Assembly: GCF_014137865.1 (NCBI RefSeq)
Contig: NZ_JACGWU010000002.1
Coordinates: 62,001-126,000, forward strand
DNA length: 64,000 bases
Direction: 5' to 3'
From: Alpinimonas psychrophila
GTDB taxonomy: Bacteria; Actinomycetota; Actinomycetes; Actinomycetales; Microbacteriaceae
Shown here: piece by piece, positions 41,863-50,298 of the stretch
Layout of the letters: each line of letters starts with the position of its first letter
How positions within the stretch are numbered: position 1 is the first letter of the stretch
Translations under genes and position numbers: made by a program
The notes under the pieces: generated by a model
Database searches by the model: none
Told to the model about the DNA's origin: nothing
The model's input: the letters and a program-made list of their open reading frames with translations, nothing else

Positions 41863-42768
41863 TTGGTTTACGAACTTGCGATTGACGTCGGTGCGCTGGT
41901 GGCCATTGACACCCACGTGCATATCGAAATTGATGATGACGGCACACATTCGTTGCCGCCGACGCTCGCGGATGCGGCCAGCAAATACTTCAAGTCCGGG
42001 CACGAGCGCCCCAGCCTCGATGCGATTGCAGACCTCTACCGAGAGCACAAGATGGCCGCGGTGGTATTCACCGTTGAGGCGGGAACGGCGCTCAAGCACG
42101 TCGGCGTCTCGAGCGAGTTCATCGCGGCTGGAGCGGCCCGCAACAACGATGTGCTCATTCCGTTTGGCTCGGTCGACCCCCTCACCGGAGCGGCCGCCGT
42201 CACTCGGGCACGCATGCTCGTCGCTGACCACGGCGTTCGCGGGTTCAAGTTCCACCCGACGGTGCAAAACTTTGACCCGAGCTCGCAAGAGTTCTGGCCA
42301 CTGTGGGCTGCACTTGAAGAGCTGAGCTTCCCGGCCATCTTCCACACCGGTCAAACTGGCATCGGCTCCGGGCTGCCCGGGGGGTACGGCATGCGCTTGC
42401 GCCTCTCCAACCCCATGTTGCTCGATGACGTCGCCGCGGCCTTCCCCGCTCTGCAGATCGTGCTCGCGCACCCCTCCGTGCCCTGGCAAGAGGAGGGTCT
42501 CGCTGTCGCCACCCACAAGGCAAACGTGTGGATGGACCTCTCCGGCTGGAGCCCCAAGTACTTCGCACCGGCGCTGGTGCGTCAGGCCAACTCCATCTTG
42601 CAAGACAAGGTCATGTTCGGCTCCGACTACCCCCTTCTGACGCCCGATCGTTGGCTCAAGGACTTCGTCGAACTCGACATCAAGGATGAGGTTCGTCCCA
42701 AGATTCTGAAGGACAACGCCGTGCGGTTGCTCGGCTTGAGCTCAGCTAGCGCGGGAGTCGTTCTGTAA
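41863..42768 (+). CDS. Amidohydrolase-family (ACMSD/resorcylate decarboxylase-like) protein
   Basis: A 301-aa COG2159-type amidohydrolase starting at a TTG (AGGG upstream). Metal motif IDTHVHIEIDD (H-x-H at about 17-19), GFKFHPTVQNF, IFHTGQTG, LAHPSVPW, and FGSDYPLLTPDRW (Asp near the C-terminus) are all present. Family members decarboxylate aromatic acids or hydrolyse lactones and esters. The position 60 bp after pobA and before the BVMO suggests a role in the same aromatic pathway, for instance decarboxylating or hydrolysing a side product. The exact reaction is unknown. Confidence 0.82.
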   Translation: MVYELAIDVGALVAIDTHVHIEIDDDGTHSLPPTLADAASKYFKSGHERPSLDAIADLYREHKMAAVVFTVEAGTALKHVGVSSEFIAAGAARNNDVLIPFGSVDPLTGAAAVTRARMLVADHGVRGFKFHPTVQNFDPSSQEFWPLWAALEELSFPAIFHTGQTGIGSGLPGGYGMRLRLSNPMLLDDVAAAFPALQIVLAHPSVPWQEEGLAVATHKANVWMDLSGWSPKYFAPALVRQANSILQDKVMFGSDYPLLTPDRWLKDFVELDIKDEVRPKILKDNAVRLLGLSSASAGVVL

Positions 42769-42802
42769 CGGCTGTCGCGGCTGCGGGACTTCTGGCCCAC
42801 AA

Positions 42803-42816
42803 ACTTTGCACAAAGT
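42803..42816. promoter_or_regulatory. Inverted repeat ACTTTG-CA-CAAAGT upstream of BVMO
   Basis: Six-base arms separated by 2 bp, about 117 bp before the BVMO start, in the 164-bp gap after the amidohydrolase gene. It may be an operator for the BVMO-SDR-ALDH set. Only the symmetry is observed. Confidence 0.35.
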
Positions 42817-42932
42817 CACTATCACCGTGCACGGCACGGCAAGGCACACGCAAGACAAAATGTCATGATTTTCTCACCCCACAATGTCGTGGCGGTAGTC
42901 ATCTTTTAGATGCGATAAGGGGATTTTGGCCT

Positions 42933-44546
42933 ATGGCTCCGCACATCACGCAAACCGAGCAAACAGACGTTGTCGTGGTGGGCGCAGGCTTTGCGGGCCT
43001 CTACGTGGCTTACAAAGTCCGCGAACTGGGGTTGTCTCTCATCGCGATGGAACGCGGTGGCGGCGTCGGAGGAACGTGGTACTGGAATCGCTACCCCGGC
43101 CTGCGGTGCGATGTCGAAAGCGTTGACTACTCCTACTCTTTCTCCCCCGCCCTCCAGCAAGAGTGGACGTGGACCGAAAAGTTCCCCTCCCAGCCAGAGA
43201 TTCTGCGATACCTCGATTGGGCCGCCGACAAGCTGGACGTGACGAAGCTTTATCGATTCAACACGACTGTTTCTGCGGCCACGTGGAACGATAAGACATC
43301 ACGGTGGATCGTCACGACAGAGTCGGGCACTGTCGTCGAAACCCGATACATCGTGTGGGCCACAGGCATACTTTCGGCTCCCAAGATTCCCGATTTTCCC
43401 GGGCTTGAAGACTTCACTGGGCGGGTGCTCAATACTGCGACGTGGCCTCACGAGGACGTGGATTTCGCCGGGAAGCGGGTTGCTGTCGTTGGTACGGGCT
43501 CCTCCGGAATTCAGGTAATTTCTGTCGTGGCAAAGCAGGCAGAGCAGCTGTATGTGCTCCAGCGCACTCCAAGTTTCTCGCTGCCGGCCCACAATAAGCC
43601 CCTTGAACCAACGCGCATGGCCTGGATTAAACAGAACTATTCCCAATATCGGGCGGATGCGCGGGCATCCATGCTGGGCTGTGTCACCGAGAGCATCAAC
43701 AAGAATTTCTCCGATTTGACGCCGGAACAAGCGCGGGCCGAGCTGGAAAGAACCTACACCTACGGCAGTCCCATGAGGTTCGCTTCGACGTTCAACGACA
43801 TCGTTGCCGACCCGTCGGCCAACAAGGCGGCCGCAGACTTTGCGCGCGAGAAGATTCGGGAACGCGTCAGCGACCCAAAACTGGCCGAAAAGCTCATGCC
43901 CGATCACTACATCACGACACGGCGCCTGTGCATCGATACCGACTATTACGAGGCCTATAACCGTAAGAACGTGACGCTGATCGACATGCGGGAAGAGAAC
44001 CTTATTCGGTTTACCGTCGATGGATTCGAGACAACGGCAGGCACGTATGAGGTTGACACCGTGATTCTGGCCACCGGCTTCGACGCCGTAACGGGGGCGC
44101 TTCGTCGAATCGACATTACGGGAAGAAACGGCATCACACTCTCCGACAAGTGGGGCGCTGCGCCGTCGTGTTATTTGGGCCTGGCCGTTTCTGGTTTTCC
44201 CAACAGCTTTGTCGTCGCGGGCCCCGGTAGTCCCGGTCCTCTGAGCAACGTTGTGCTATCGATCGAGCAGCACGTGGAATGGATCACGAACATGCTGGCC
44301 TTCCTGGACAAGGAAGGTGTCACCGTTTTCGAGGCAACACCTGAGGCTGAAAAACGTTGGGACGACCACGTCGCTGAGCTTTCCGATTCAACCCTCATGA
44401 GGTATTCCACGGCATGGTACTCCGGTGCCAATATCGCCGGTAAACCCCGCAGCAATGTTGTCTACATGGGCGGCGTTGCTCCGTACGAGGAAGAACTTAT
44501 GGACATCGCAACCCGCGGCTACCCCGGCTTTACTCTCACAAAATAG
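42933..44546 (+). CDS. FAD-containing monooxygenase, Baeyer-Villiger type
   Basis: A 537-aa class B flavoprotein monooxygenase similar in layout to cyclohexanone/phenylacetone/4-hydroxyacetophenone monooxygenases. First Rossmann VVVVGAGFAGLYVAYK at 13-28, GGVGGTWYWNRYPGLRCDVES (a strong BVMO landmark), and second Rossmann VAVVGTGSSGIQVI at 183-196. The fingerprint FxGxxxHxxxWP appears as FTGRVLNTATWP (161-172), with Asn167 in place of the usual His. It heads a plus-strand group with two SDRs and an ALDH. A role in converting an aryl ketone to an ester is plausible, but the fingerprint change makes the chemistry uncertain. Confidence 0.87.
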   Translation: MAPHITQTEQTDVVVVGAGFAGLYVAYKVRELGLSLIAMERGGGVGGTWYWNRYPGLRCDVESVDYSYSFSPALQQEWTWTEKFPSQPEILRYLDWAADKLDVTKLYRFNTTVSAATWNDKTSRWIVTTESGTVVETRYIVWATGILSAPKIPDFPGLEDFTGRVLNTATWPHEDVDFAGKRVAVVGTGSSGIQVISVVAKQAEQLYVLQRTPSFSLPAHNKPLEPTRMAWIKQNYSQYRADARASMLGCVTESINKNFSDLTPEQARAELERTYTYGSPMRFASTFNDIVADPSANKAAADFAREKIRERVSDPKLAEKLMPDHYITTRRLCIDTDYYEAYNRKNVTLIDMREENLIRFTVDGFETTAGTYEVDTVILATGFDAVTGALRRIDITGRNGITLSDKWGAAPSCYLGLAVSGFPNSFVVAGPGSPGPLSNVVLSIEQHVEWITNMLAFLDKEGVTVFEATPEAEKRWDDHVAELSDSTLMRYSTAWYSGANIAGKPRSNVVYMGGVAPYEEELMDIATRGYPGFTLTK

Positions 44547-44559
44547 CAAGGGATTCACC

Positions 44560-45351
44560 ATGACAAGCATTGACAAAAAAGTAACAATCATTACGGGCGG
44601 CGGCACCGGTGTCGGTGCTGCACTGGCCCGACTCCTCGCCGAACGGGGTCACAACGTTGTGATTGCCGGAAGACGAGAAGCGCCCCTCGCCGAGGTGGCC
44701 GCCGACACGAATGCTCTCGTGGTCGTGGGTGATGTCGCCACCGAAGAAGGCGCCCGCAACCTCATCGATGCCACGGTGGCGAAGTTTGGAAAGATTGACA
44801 ACCTGGTTCTCAATGCCGGCATTGTCACCAACGGCAAAGTGGCCGATCTGAGCATCGACGACTGGAACCAAACCGTCAACATTAACCTCACGGCCAACTT
44901 TATGCTCGCTAAGTTCGCCCTCCCTCACGTTGTCACAACCAAGGGAAACATCGTTGGCGTGAGTTCGATCGCCGGCCTGCGGAGCGGTCATGGCTTGGCG
45001 GCCTACGGCTCCTCAAAGGCCGCCCTCATCGCCCTCATCCAGAACATTGCCTTCGACTACGCCGCAGATGGTGTGCGAGCCAACGTCGTGTGTCCTGGAT
45101 GGATTCTGACGGAGATGGCCCAGCAAGAATTCGCTGAGGCGGCGAAGGCCAAGAACACGACAGTCGAGGGTGTCTTCAGTGAACTGCTCAAGTTCGTGCC
45201 CCAACAGCGGGCCTCAACCCCCGACGAGCAGGCTAAGCCCATTGCGTGGCTGCTCTCCGAAGAGGCCGCTTACGTAAATGGCGCCACTCTTGTCGTCGAT
45301 GGCGGCACGACGATTGTCGATGCCGGCATGCTGAACCTGCACGCCAACTAA
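44560..45351 (+). CDS. SDR-family oxidoreductase
   Basis: A 263-aa short-chain dehydrogenase. The ATG at 44560 lies 13 bp after the BVMO stop with AAGGG upstream; the longer frame runs through the BVMO gene. TGGGTGVG nucleotide motif, LVLNAGIVTNG (NAG), VSSIAGLRSG (Ser) and AAYGSSKAAL (Tyr, Lys) are present. It ends VNGATLVVDGGTTIVDAG. Probably oxidises an alcohol to the ketone/aldehyde used by neighbouring enzymes. Confidence 0.88.
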   Translation: MTSIDKKVTIITGGGTGVGAALARLLAERGHNVVIAGRREAPLAEVAADTNALVVVGDVATEEGARNLIDATVAKFGKIDNLVLNAGIVTNGKVADLSIDDWNQTVNINLTANFMLAKFALPHVVTTKGNIVGVSSIAGLRSGHGLAAYGSSKAALIALIQNIAFDYAADGVRANVVCPGWILTEMAQQEFAEAAKAKNTTVEGVFSELLKFVPQQRASTPDEQAKPIAWLLSEEAAYVNGATLVVDGGTTIVDAGMLNLHAN

Positions 45352-45382
45352 CACTGCGCCGAACACAAGAAAAGAGAGACTC

Positions 45383-46183
45383 ATGACTGTTGACCTGTCA
45401 GGCAAGAACATCGTCATCACTGGTGGCGGAGGCGGCATCGGTGGCGCTACCGCCGTGAAGGTGGCTGAAGCCGGCGCCAACGTCGTGATCGTCGACTTCC
45501 ATGAAGCCAGCGCTCACGCCACCTTGGATCGCGTCGAGGCTGCCGGAGGCAAGGGTCTCGTCGTGCTCGCAGATGTGACAAAATCTGCCGATGTTCAGAA
45601 GTACGTGGATGCCGCAATCACGGAATTCGGCACCATCGACGGCTTTTTTAATAACGCCGGCATCGAGGGCAAAATTGGTCCCGCGGCAGATCTTTCCGAC
45701 GAGGACTGGGCCACCGTCATCGCCGTGAACCTCACCGGTGTCTTCTTGGGACTTCGGCACGTCATCACAGCCATGCGCTCGCAGCCCACAGGCGGTTCGA
45801 TCGTGTGCACCGGCTCTATCGCCAGCTCCCTGGGGCTGGCCAACACAATTGCCTATAACGCCTCCAAGCACGGTGTCGCCGGTCTGGTTCGCACGGCCGC
45901 AGCGGAGGAAGCTAAGAACAACATCCGCGTGAATGCTGTTACACCAGGAATGATTAATACCCGCATGTTGCAGGACATCGCGGCCACCCTGATGCCCGGC
46001 GTTGAAAAGCACGAGGCTGCTCGAATTGCAGCTGCTGGCTCCTCTCCTATGCGTCGTCTGGGCACGCCCGAAGAAGTGGCGCAAGTGGTTCGCTTCCTTT
46101 TGTCAGACGAGTCAAGTTTCGTCACCGGTGCTCTGATTGCCGTGGACGGCGGGACCACAGCCACCTCCAGCAACGAGGGCTGA
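45383..46183 (+). CDS. SDR-family oxidoreductase
   Basis: A 266-aa short-chain dehydrogenase, 31 bp after the previous SDR. Motifs: VITGGGGGIGGATAV, DVTKSADVQ (acidic NAD-binding Asp), FFNNAGIEG, CTGSIASSLGL (Ser) and IAYNASKHGVAGL (Tyr, Lys), with the C-terminal FVTGALIAVDGG. Two adjacent SDRs of different sequence suggest two alcohol-oxidising steps or different stereospecificities. Substrate unknown. Confidence 0.88.
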   Translation: MTVDLSGKNIVITGGGGGIGGATAVKVAEAGANVVIVDFHEASAHATLDRVEAAGGKGLVVLADVTKSADVQKYVDAAITEFGTIDGFFNNAGIEGKIGPAADLSDEDWATVIAVNLTGVFLGLRHVITAMRSQPTGGSIVCTGSIASSLGLANTIAYNASKHGVAGLVRTAAAEEAKNNIRVNAVTPGMINTRMLQDIAATLMPGVEKHEAARIAAAGSSPMRRLGTPEEVAQVVRFLLSDESSFVTGALIAVDGGTTATSSNEG

Positions 46184-46280
46184 CGAGCCTTTTGACCCCC
46201 GTCGCTGGTCCCCAAAACTATGCGCCACGATGCAAGCCCCGTGCGCGCACGTTCGGCACGGCAGCAGGCGTGTTGGGATA

Positions 46281-46300
46281 TTTTTTTACAACGCGTTAAC
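46281..46300 (+). promoter_or_regulatory. T-run/GCGTTA element before ALDH
   Basis: TTTTTTTACAACGCGTTAAC lies 17 bp upstream of the aldehyde dehydrogenase start. It closely resembles TTTTTTTGCACTGCGTTAGC at 41801-41820 before the amidohydrolase gene: the same T7 run and GCGTTA core, 16 of 20 positions identical. It may be a shared regulatory or termination element. Confidence 0.35.
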
Positions 46301-46316
46301 TCAATGAGGAGAACCA

Positions 46317-47723
46317 ATGGACACCCTAGAGAGCTTGCTTGCCGCGATTGCGCCCACGGGCAAATCACGCGAAATTCTCAACCCCGCAACCGGCGCCGTT
46401 GTCGGGCTTGCCCCCGTGCACACCGTCGATGATCTGGAGAAGGCCGTTTCGGCTGCCCAGGAAGCCCAACAGGGCTGGGCTGCACTGGGCCACGTTGCCC
46501 GCAGCGAGGTCATGCTGAAGGTCGCCGACGCGATCGATGCCAACGCCGAAGCCCTCGCTCAGCTGCTCAGCCGCGAACAGGGAAAGCCACTCAATGGTCC
46601 CAATGCTCGCTTTGAGGTCGGAGGTGCCAGCGCCTGGCTTCGGGTCGCCGCCTCGACGCCGCTCGAAACAGAGCTGCTCGTCGAAGATGAGAACGGTCGT
46701 TCCGAGATGACCTACCGCCCGATTGGGGTCGTTGGTGCCATCAGTCCCTGGAACTGGCCCATGATGATTGCCATGTGGCAGATTGCTCCCTCGATTCGCA
46801 TGGGCAACGCTGTTGTTGCAAAGCCTTCGGAATACACGCCCCTGAGCGTTCTCGCGCTGGTCGCCGTCATGAACACCGTCCTCCCCGCAGGGCTGGTCAC
46901 GGTTATCTCCGGTGACCGCGAAATCGGGGCTGCGCTGTCGTCACATCCGTCCATTGGCAAGGTTATGTTTACGGGGTCGACCGCCACGGGCAAGGCAATC
47001 ATCCGCAACTCTGCGGATACCGTCAAACGCCTCACCCTCGAACTCGGCGGGAATGATGCCGGCATCGTGCTTCCCGATGTTGACCCCAAAGCCATCGCCG
47101 AGGGACTGTTCTGGGGTGCCTTCATTAACACGGGCCAGACTTGCGCGTGCCTCAAGCGTCTCTACGTTCACGATTCCGTGTTCGACGAGGTCGTTGCCGA
47201 GCTGACCGCAATCGCCGGCGCCATGCCGATGGGCGAGGGAACGAACGAAGATAACGTTCTCGGCCCCTTGCAGAACAAGCAGCAGTATGACGTCGTCGCC
47301 CGCCTCGTGGAATCGGCTCGCAAGGGGGGCGGCCGTGTTGTTCTCGGCGGAAACCCCGACACCAGCCAGCCCGGCTACTTCTACCCCACCACGTTGGTCG
47401 CTGATGTGCCGAACGACAACCCTCTCGTTCAAGAGGAACAATTTGGCCCCGCTCTGCCCATCATTCGGTACAGCAACATCGAAGATGCGATCGCCATGGC
47501 GAATGGTGTCGACGTTGGCCTCGGTGCCTCAGTGTGGTCGGCGGACCGCTCGAAGGCGCTCGAAGTCGCTGCACGCATTGAAGCGGGAACGGTGTGGATC
47601 AACTCCCACGGTGGCGTGAATCCCATGGTTCCTTTCGGTGGTGCCAAGCAGTCTGGTTACGGGCTGGAGTTCGGCGTCGAAGGCCTCAAAGCCCTCGGCA
47701 TCCCTCAGGTCATCAACAGCTAG
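46317..47723 (+). CDS. Aldehyde dehydrogenase family protein
   Basis: A 468-aa NAD(P)-dependent aldehyde dehydrogenase. Catalytic Cys is in INTGQTCACLKRL, the general-base Glu in LTLELGGNDAG, cofactor-binding SPWNWPMMIA and FTGSTATGKAI, and the C-terminal PFGGAKQSGYGLEFG. A good AGGAG site precedes the ATG. It is 133 bp from the SDR but the same strand, and probably oxidises an aldehyde from the BVMO/SDR steps. It differs from the second ALDH of the cre-type operon at 48110. Confidence 0.92.
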   Translation: MDTLESLLAAIAPTGKSREILNPATGAVVGLAPVHTVDDLEKAVSAAQEAQQGWAALGHVARSEVMLKVADAIDANAEALAQLLSREQGKPLNGPNARFEVGGASAWLRVAASTPLETELLVEDENGRSEMTYRPIGVVGAISPWNWPMMIAMWQIAPSIRMGNAVVAKPSEYTPLSVLALVAVMNTVLPAGLVTVISGDREIGAALSSHPSIGKVMFTGSTATGKAIIRNSADTVKRLTLELGGNDAGIVLPDVDPKAIAEGLFWGAFINTGQTCACLKRLYVHDSVFDEVVAELTAIAGAMPMGEGTNEDNVLGPLQNKQQYDVVARLVESARKGGGRVVLGGNPDTSQPGYFYPTTLVADVPNDNPLVQEEQFGPALPIIRYSNIEDAIAMANGVDVGLGASVWSADRSKALEVAARIEAGTVWINSHGGVNPMVPFGGAKQSGYGLEFGVEGLKALGIPQVINS

Positions 47724-47822
47724 TTCGCGAACGGGGCCGGCAGCGGGGATTTCCTTCTCTCGGCCCTCATGCGGCAAGCTAGCCTTCAGAACCGAAACGG
47801 TTCCCCTACGGAGGTTCAGGCC

Positions 47823-48113
47823 ATGACTCAGCAATCGTTTCGTCAAACCGCGAACGTCACGATCGATCGCCCCGCTCGCTATGGCAAGCAACTGGCGTCA
47901 CACATTGGGCACAAGGTGACCGTTGATACGGTGGATAACGGATGGATCGCTCACATTGCGGGTGGCCTCGGCTCCATCACACCCCAAGCATCAACCCTTG
48001 ACCTCGTCGCCGAGGGTGTCGATGACGCCTCCCTGGAACGCATCAAGGATGTCCTAGAACGTCACCTGCGCAAATTCGCGGGTGAGCTCGACATTAAGGT
48101 CGACTGGAGCTAA
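47823..48113 (+). CDS. DUF2218-family protein
   Basis: A 96-aa protein starting MTQQSFRQTANVTIDRPARY with GGAGG upstream. It matches the DUF2218 pattern: ATV-x-T-x-R-ARYxKQLxxH, a central GSITP segment, and a terminal KVDWS. DUF2218 proteins are small cytosolic proteins of unknown role. Its stop overlaps the convergent ALDH stop by 4 nt, so the two transcription units end face to face. Confidence 0.8.
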   Translation: MTQQSFRQTANVTIDRPARYGKQLASHIGHKVTVDTVDNGWIAHIAGGLGSITPQASTLDLVAEGVDDASLERIKDVLERHLRKFAGELDIKVDWS

Positions 48114-49567
48114 GCCGTGCGGTGGATGGACTTCAATCGAAGGTAGGCCGCGACACCCTCAGGGCCGTATTCCATTCCGATGCCACTGTCCTTCCAGCCA
48201 CCAAACGGCGCCGTGAGGTTGGAGCCGTAGAAGTTGATTCCGACCGATCCGGTTTCGATGCGCGCGGCAACCTCCACCCCGTGGTCGGGATTGGCGGTGA
48301 AGATCGAGCCGCCCAAGCCGAAACGTGATTCGTTGGCGATGCGGATGGCATCCTCTTCGTCCTCGAAGGGAATGACGACGAGCACGGGGCCGAAGATCTC
48401 CTCCTGAGCGATCCGCATGGTGTTGTCTACGTTCGCGAAGACGGTTGGCGTCACGAAGAATCCGCGGTCGAGGTGCGCGGGGCGACCGCCACCCCCGGCA
48501 GCAACGAGGGCGCCCTCGTCTTTGCCAATCTGAATATAACGCTCCACGGTGTCTCGCTGGCGAGCGGATGCCGACGGCCCATAGACGGTACTCGGATCGA
48601 AGGGATCACCAATGTTGGTCATCGACACCGTGGCAGCAACGGCATCCACAACATCCTGATAGATCGAGTGCGGTGCCAGAATGCGGGTCGAGTTGTAACA
48701 GGTTTGGCCAGTGTTACGCAAGCACGTGCGGTTCAGGATGGCAGCAAAGTCGGCGAGGTTGGCATCGGGCAAGATGATGCTGGCGGACTTGCCCCCGAGC
48801 TCGAGGGTGACCGGACGCAAGAGGCGTCCACACTGTTCGGCAATGATCTGGCCAGCTTCGGTTGAGCCGGTGAAAGCTACCTTGGCGACCAACGGATGCG
48901 TCACCAGTAGCCCTCCAGCGATGCGCGATCCCGTGATCAAGTTGATGACCCCCGGCGGAATCCCGGCAGCGTTGGCGGCATCCATGAGAACGCGAAGGTC
49001 TAGCGGCGTCTCCGAGGCCGGCTTGATGACGACCGTGCAGCCGGCGATAAGCGCGGGCGCGAGCTTGACCATCACGAGGGTCAGCGGAAAGTTCCACGGC
49101 GCAATCAGCGCGGCCACACCGCGGGGTTCTCGGCGCACAATCGTGTAGTTGCCTGAGTTGCCGGGGAACGGGCGGTGATCTTCTTGGTCAACGTAGTCGG
49201 CCAAGCTGGCGAAATACCGCAGGATACCGGCCGAGTGAGAGGCAGCCGAGGACGTCTCCGTGATCGGGGTTCCGTTTTCGGTCGTGATGTAGCGGGCCAT
49301 CTCCTCGCCACGGGCGGTGAGCTCATCGGCAAAGCGCAGCATGATGGCGGCGCGCCCTGCGGCACCAATATCGCTCCAGCCGTTGCCGCGGAAGGCGCGA
49401 TGGGCGGCCTGGACGGCAACATCTACGTCGCGTTCGTTCGCCTCGGGAACGCGACCCCAGATCTCCTCCGTAGCTGGATTGACGACATCAATGAACGTAC
49501 CCGAAGTGGAACGGATCCATTCGCCGCCAACAAATATGTCGTCGTGATATGCCTCAAGTGCGGTCAT
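48110..49567 (-). CDS. Aldehyde dehydrogenase of cre-type operon
   Basis: A 485-aa aldehyde dehydrogenase; ATG at 49567 with GGAGG, the longer frame being unsupported. Catalytic Cys in NTGQTCYNSTRI, Glu in VTLELGGKSASI, cofactor motif APWNFPLTLV, FTGSTEAGQII, and C-terminal PFGGWKDSGIGMEYG. It is the last gene of the operon running from the P450. In the Corynebacterium cre pathway, dehydrogenases take 4-hydroxybenzyl alcohol and 4-hydroxybenzaldehyde to 4-hydroxybenzoate; this would be the aldehyde step. Confidence 0.9.
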   Translation of the reverse strand: MTALEAYHDDIFVGGEWIRSTSGTFIDVVNPATEEIWGRVPEANERDVDVAVQAAHRAFRGNGWSDIGAAGRAAIMLRFADELTARGEEMARYITTENGTPITETSSAASHSAGILRYFASLADYVDQEDHRPFPGNSGNYTIVRREPRGVAALIAPWNFPLTLVMVKLAPALIAGCTVVIKPASETPLDLRVLMDAANAAGIPPGVINLITGSRIAGGLLVTHPLVAKVAFTGSTEAGQIIAEQCGRLLRPVTLELGGKSASIILPDANLADFAAILNRTCLRNTGQTCYNSTRILAPHSIYQDVVDAVAATVSMTNIGDPFDPSTVYGPSASARQRDTVERYIQIGKDEGALVAAGGGGRPAHLDRGFFVTPTVFANVDNTMRIAQEEIFGPVLVVIPFEDEEDAIRIANESRFGLGGSIFTANPDHGVEVAARIETGSVGINFYGSNLTAPFGGWKDSGIGMEYGPEGVAAYLRLKSIHRTA

Positions 49568-49599
49568 AACGTTGCCTCCGGGCGGGTTGAACGAGGTGT

Positions 49600-50289
49600 T
49601 TAAAGTAAAGATGTCTGACGAAAAAGATGCGGCGTTAAGAGAACGTCGAGTTGCAGCAGCTTGATGCTGAAGCCGAGCTCGGCCTGAGCCATCTTCTGAG
49701 CGGCCTCCGTGATGAGCTCGGGGTAGACCTGGTCCTCGAGCTGGTGGCGAATCTGGTTGGGTGTCTTGTTGAACCAGAGCGCCGAGAACGCCAGACCGGT
49801 GGGCGCAAACCGCCACAGACGGTCGGCATCGCGCACGAGCGCATCCTCGATGCTGTTGTGGTTCGGATCGGTGTCATGTCCGTCGATGATGTCCGTCACT
49901 TTGGTGATCAGCGCATCGTCGTAGCCGAGTGTCGGCAGCAGCTCGCGGGCAATGTTGCAGCCCTCAATCTCGTGCTGCACGCGAATGTCACTCACGCGCC
50001 AATCCACACTCTGAAACCCCTCGGTCATGATCTTTTTCTCGTCGACGCGCGCCCATCCGGTGTCATGCAACAGGATGGCAATGCGGGTCACGAGGGGGTC
50101 GGCCTCGGGGTGCTGATCGAGCAACAACTCCGCGTAATGCAGTGACAGGGGCAGGTGAACGTCGTTGGCCCGCACGCGCGTATAGGGCTCGGCGGCGCGC
50201 CAGAGGGCATCGAGGTTTTCCCAGGTGCCCTTGGCCAGCTGGCCGTTACCGATAGTGGGAACGTCGGCGATGGAGTATTCGTACTTCAT
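49600..50289 (-). CDS. HD-domain phosphohydrolase, CreD-like copy 1
   Basis: A 229-aa HD-superfamily metal-dependent phosphohydrolase. The HD motif is ILLHDTGWARVDEKKI at about 73-88, with an upstream His in LSLHYAELLL, VQHEIEGCNIARELL and the second ITDGHD-type segment DIIDGHDTDPNHNS, and D in VRDADRLWRF. It parallels the other HD protein at 52696-53403. CreD in the p-cresol pathway removes the phosphate from oxidised phenyl phosphates; one or both HD proteins should do that here. Two copies might serve different intermediates. Confidence 0.82.
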   Translation of the reverse strand: MKYEYSIADVPTIGNGQLAKGTWENLDALWRAAEPYTRVRANDVHLPLSLHYAELLLDQHPEADPLVTRIAILLHDTGWARVDEKKIMTEGFQSVDWRVSDIRVQHEIEGCNIARELLPTLGYDDALITKVTDIIDGHDTDPNHNSIEDALVRDADRLWRFAPTGLAFSALWFNKTPNQIRHQLEDQVYPELITEAAQKMAQAELGFSIKLLQLDVLLTPHLFRQTSLL

Positions 50290-50298
50290 GGATTTCTC

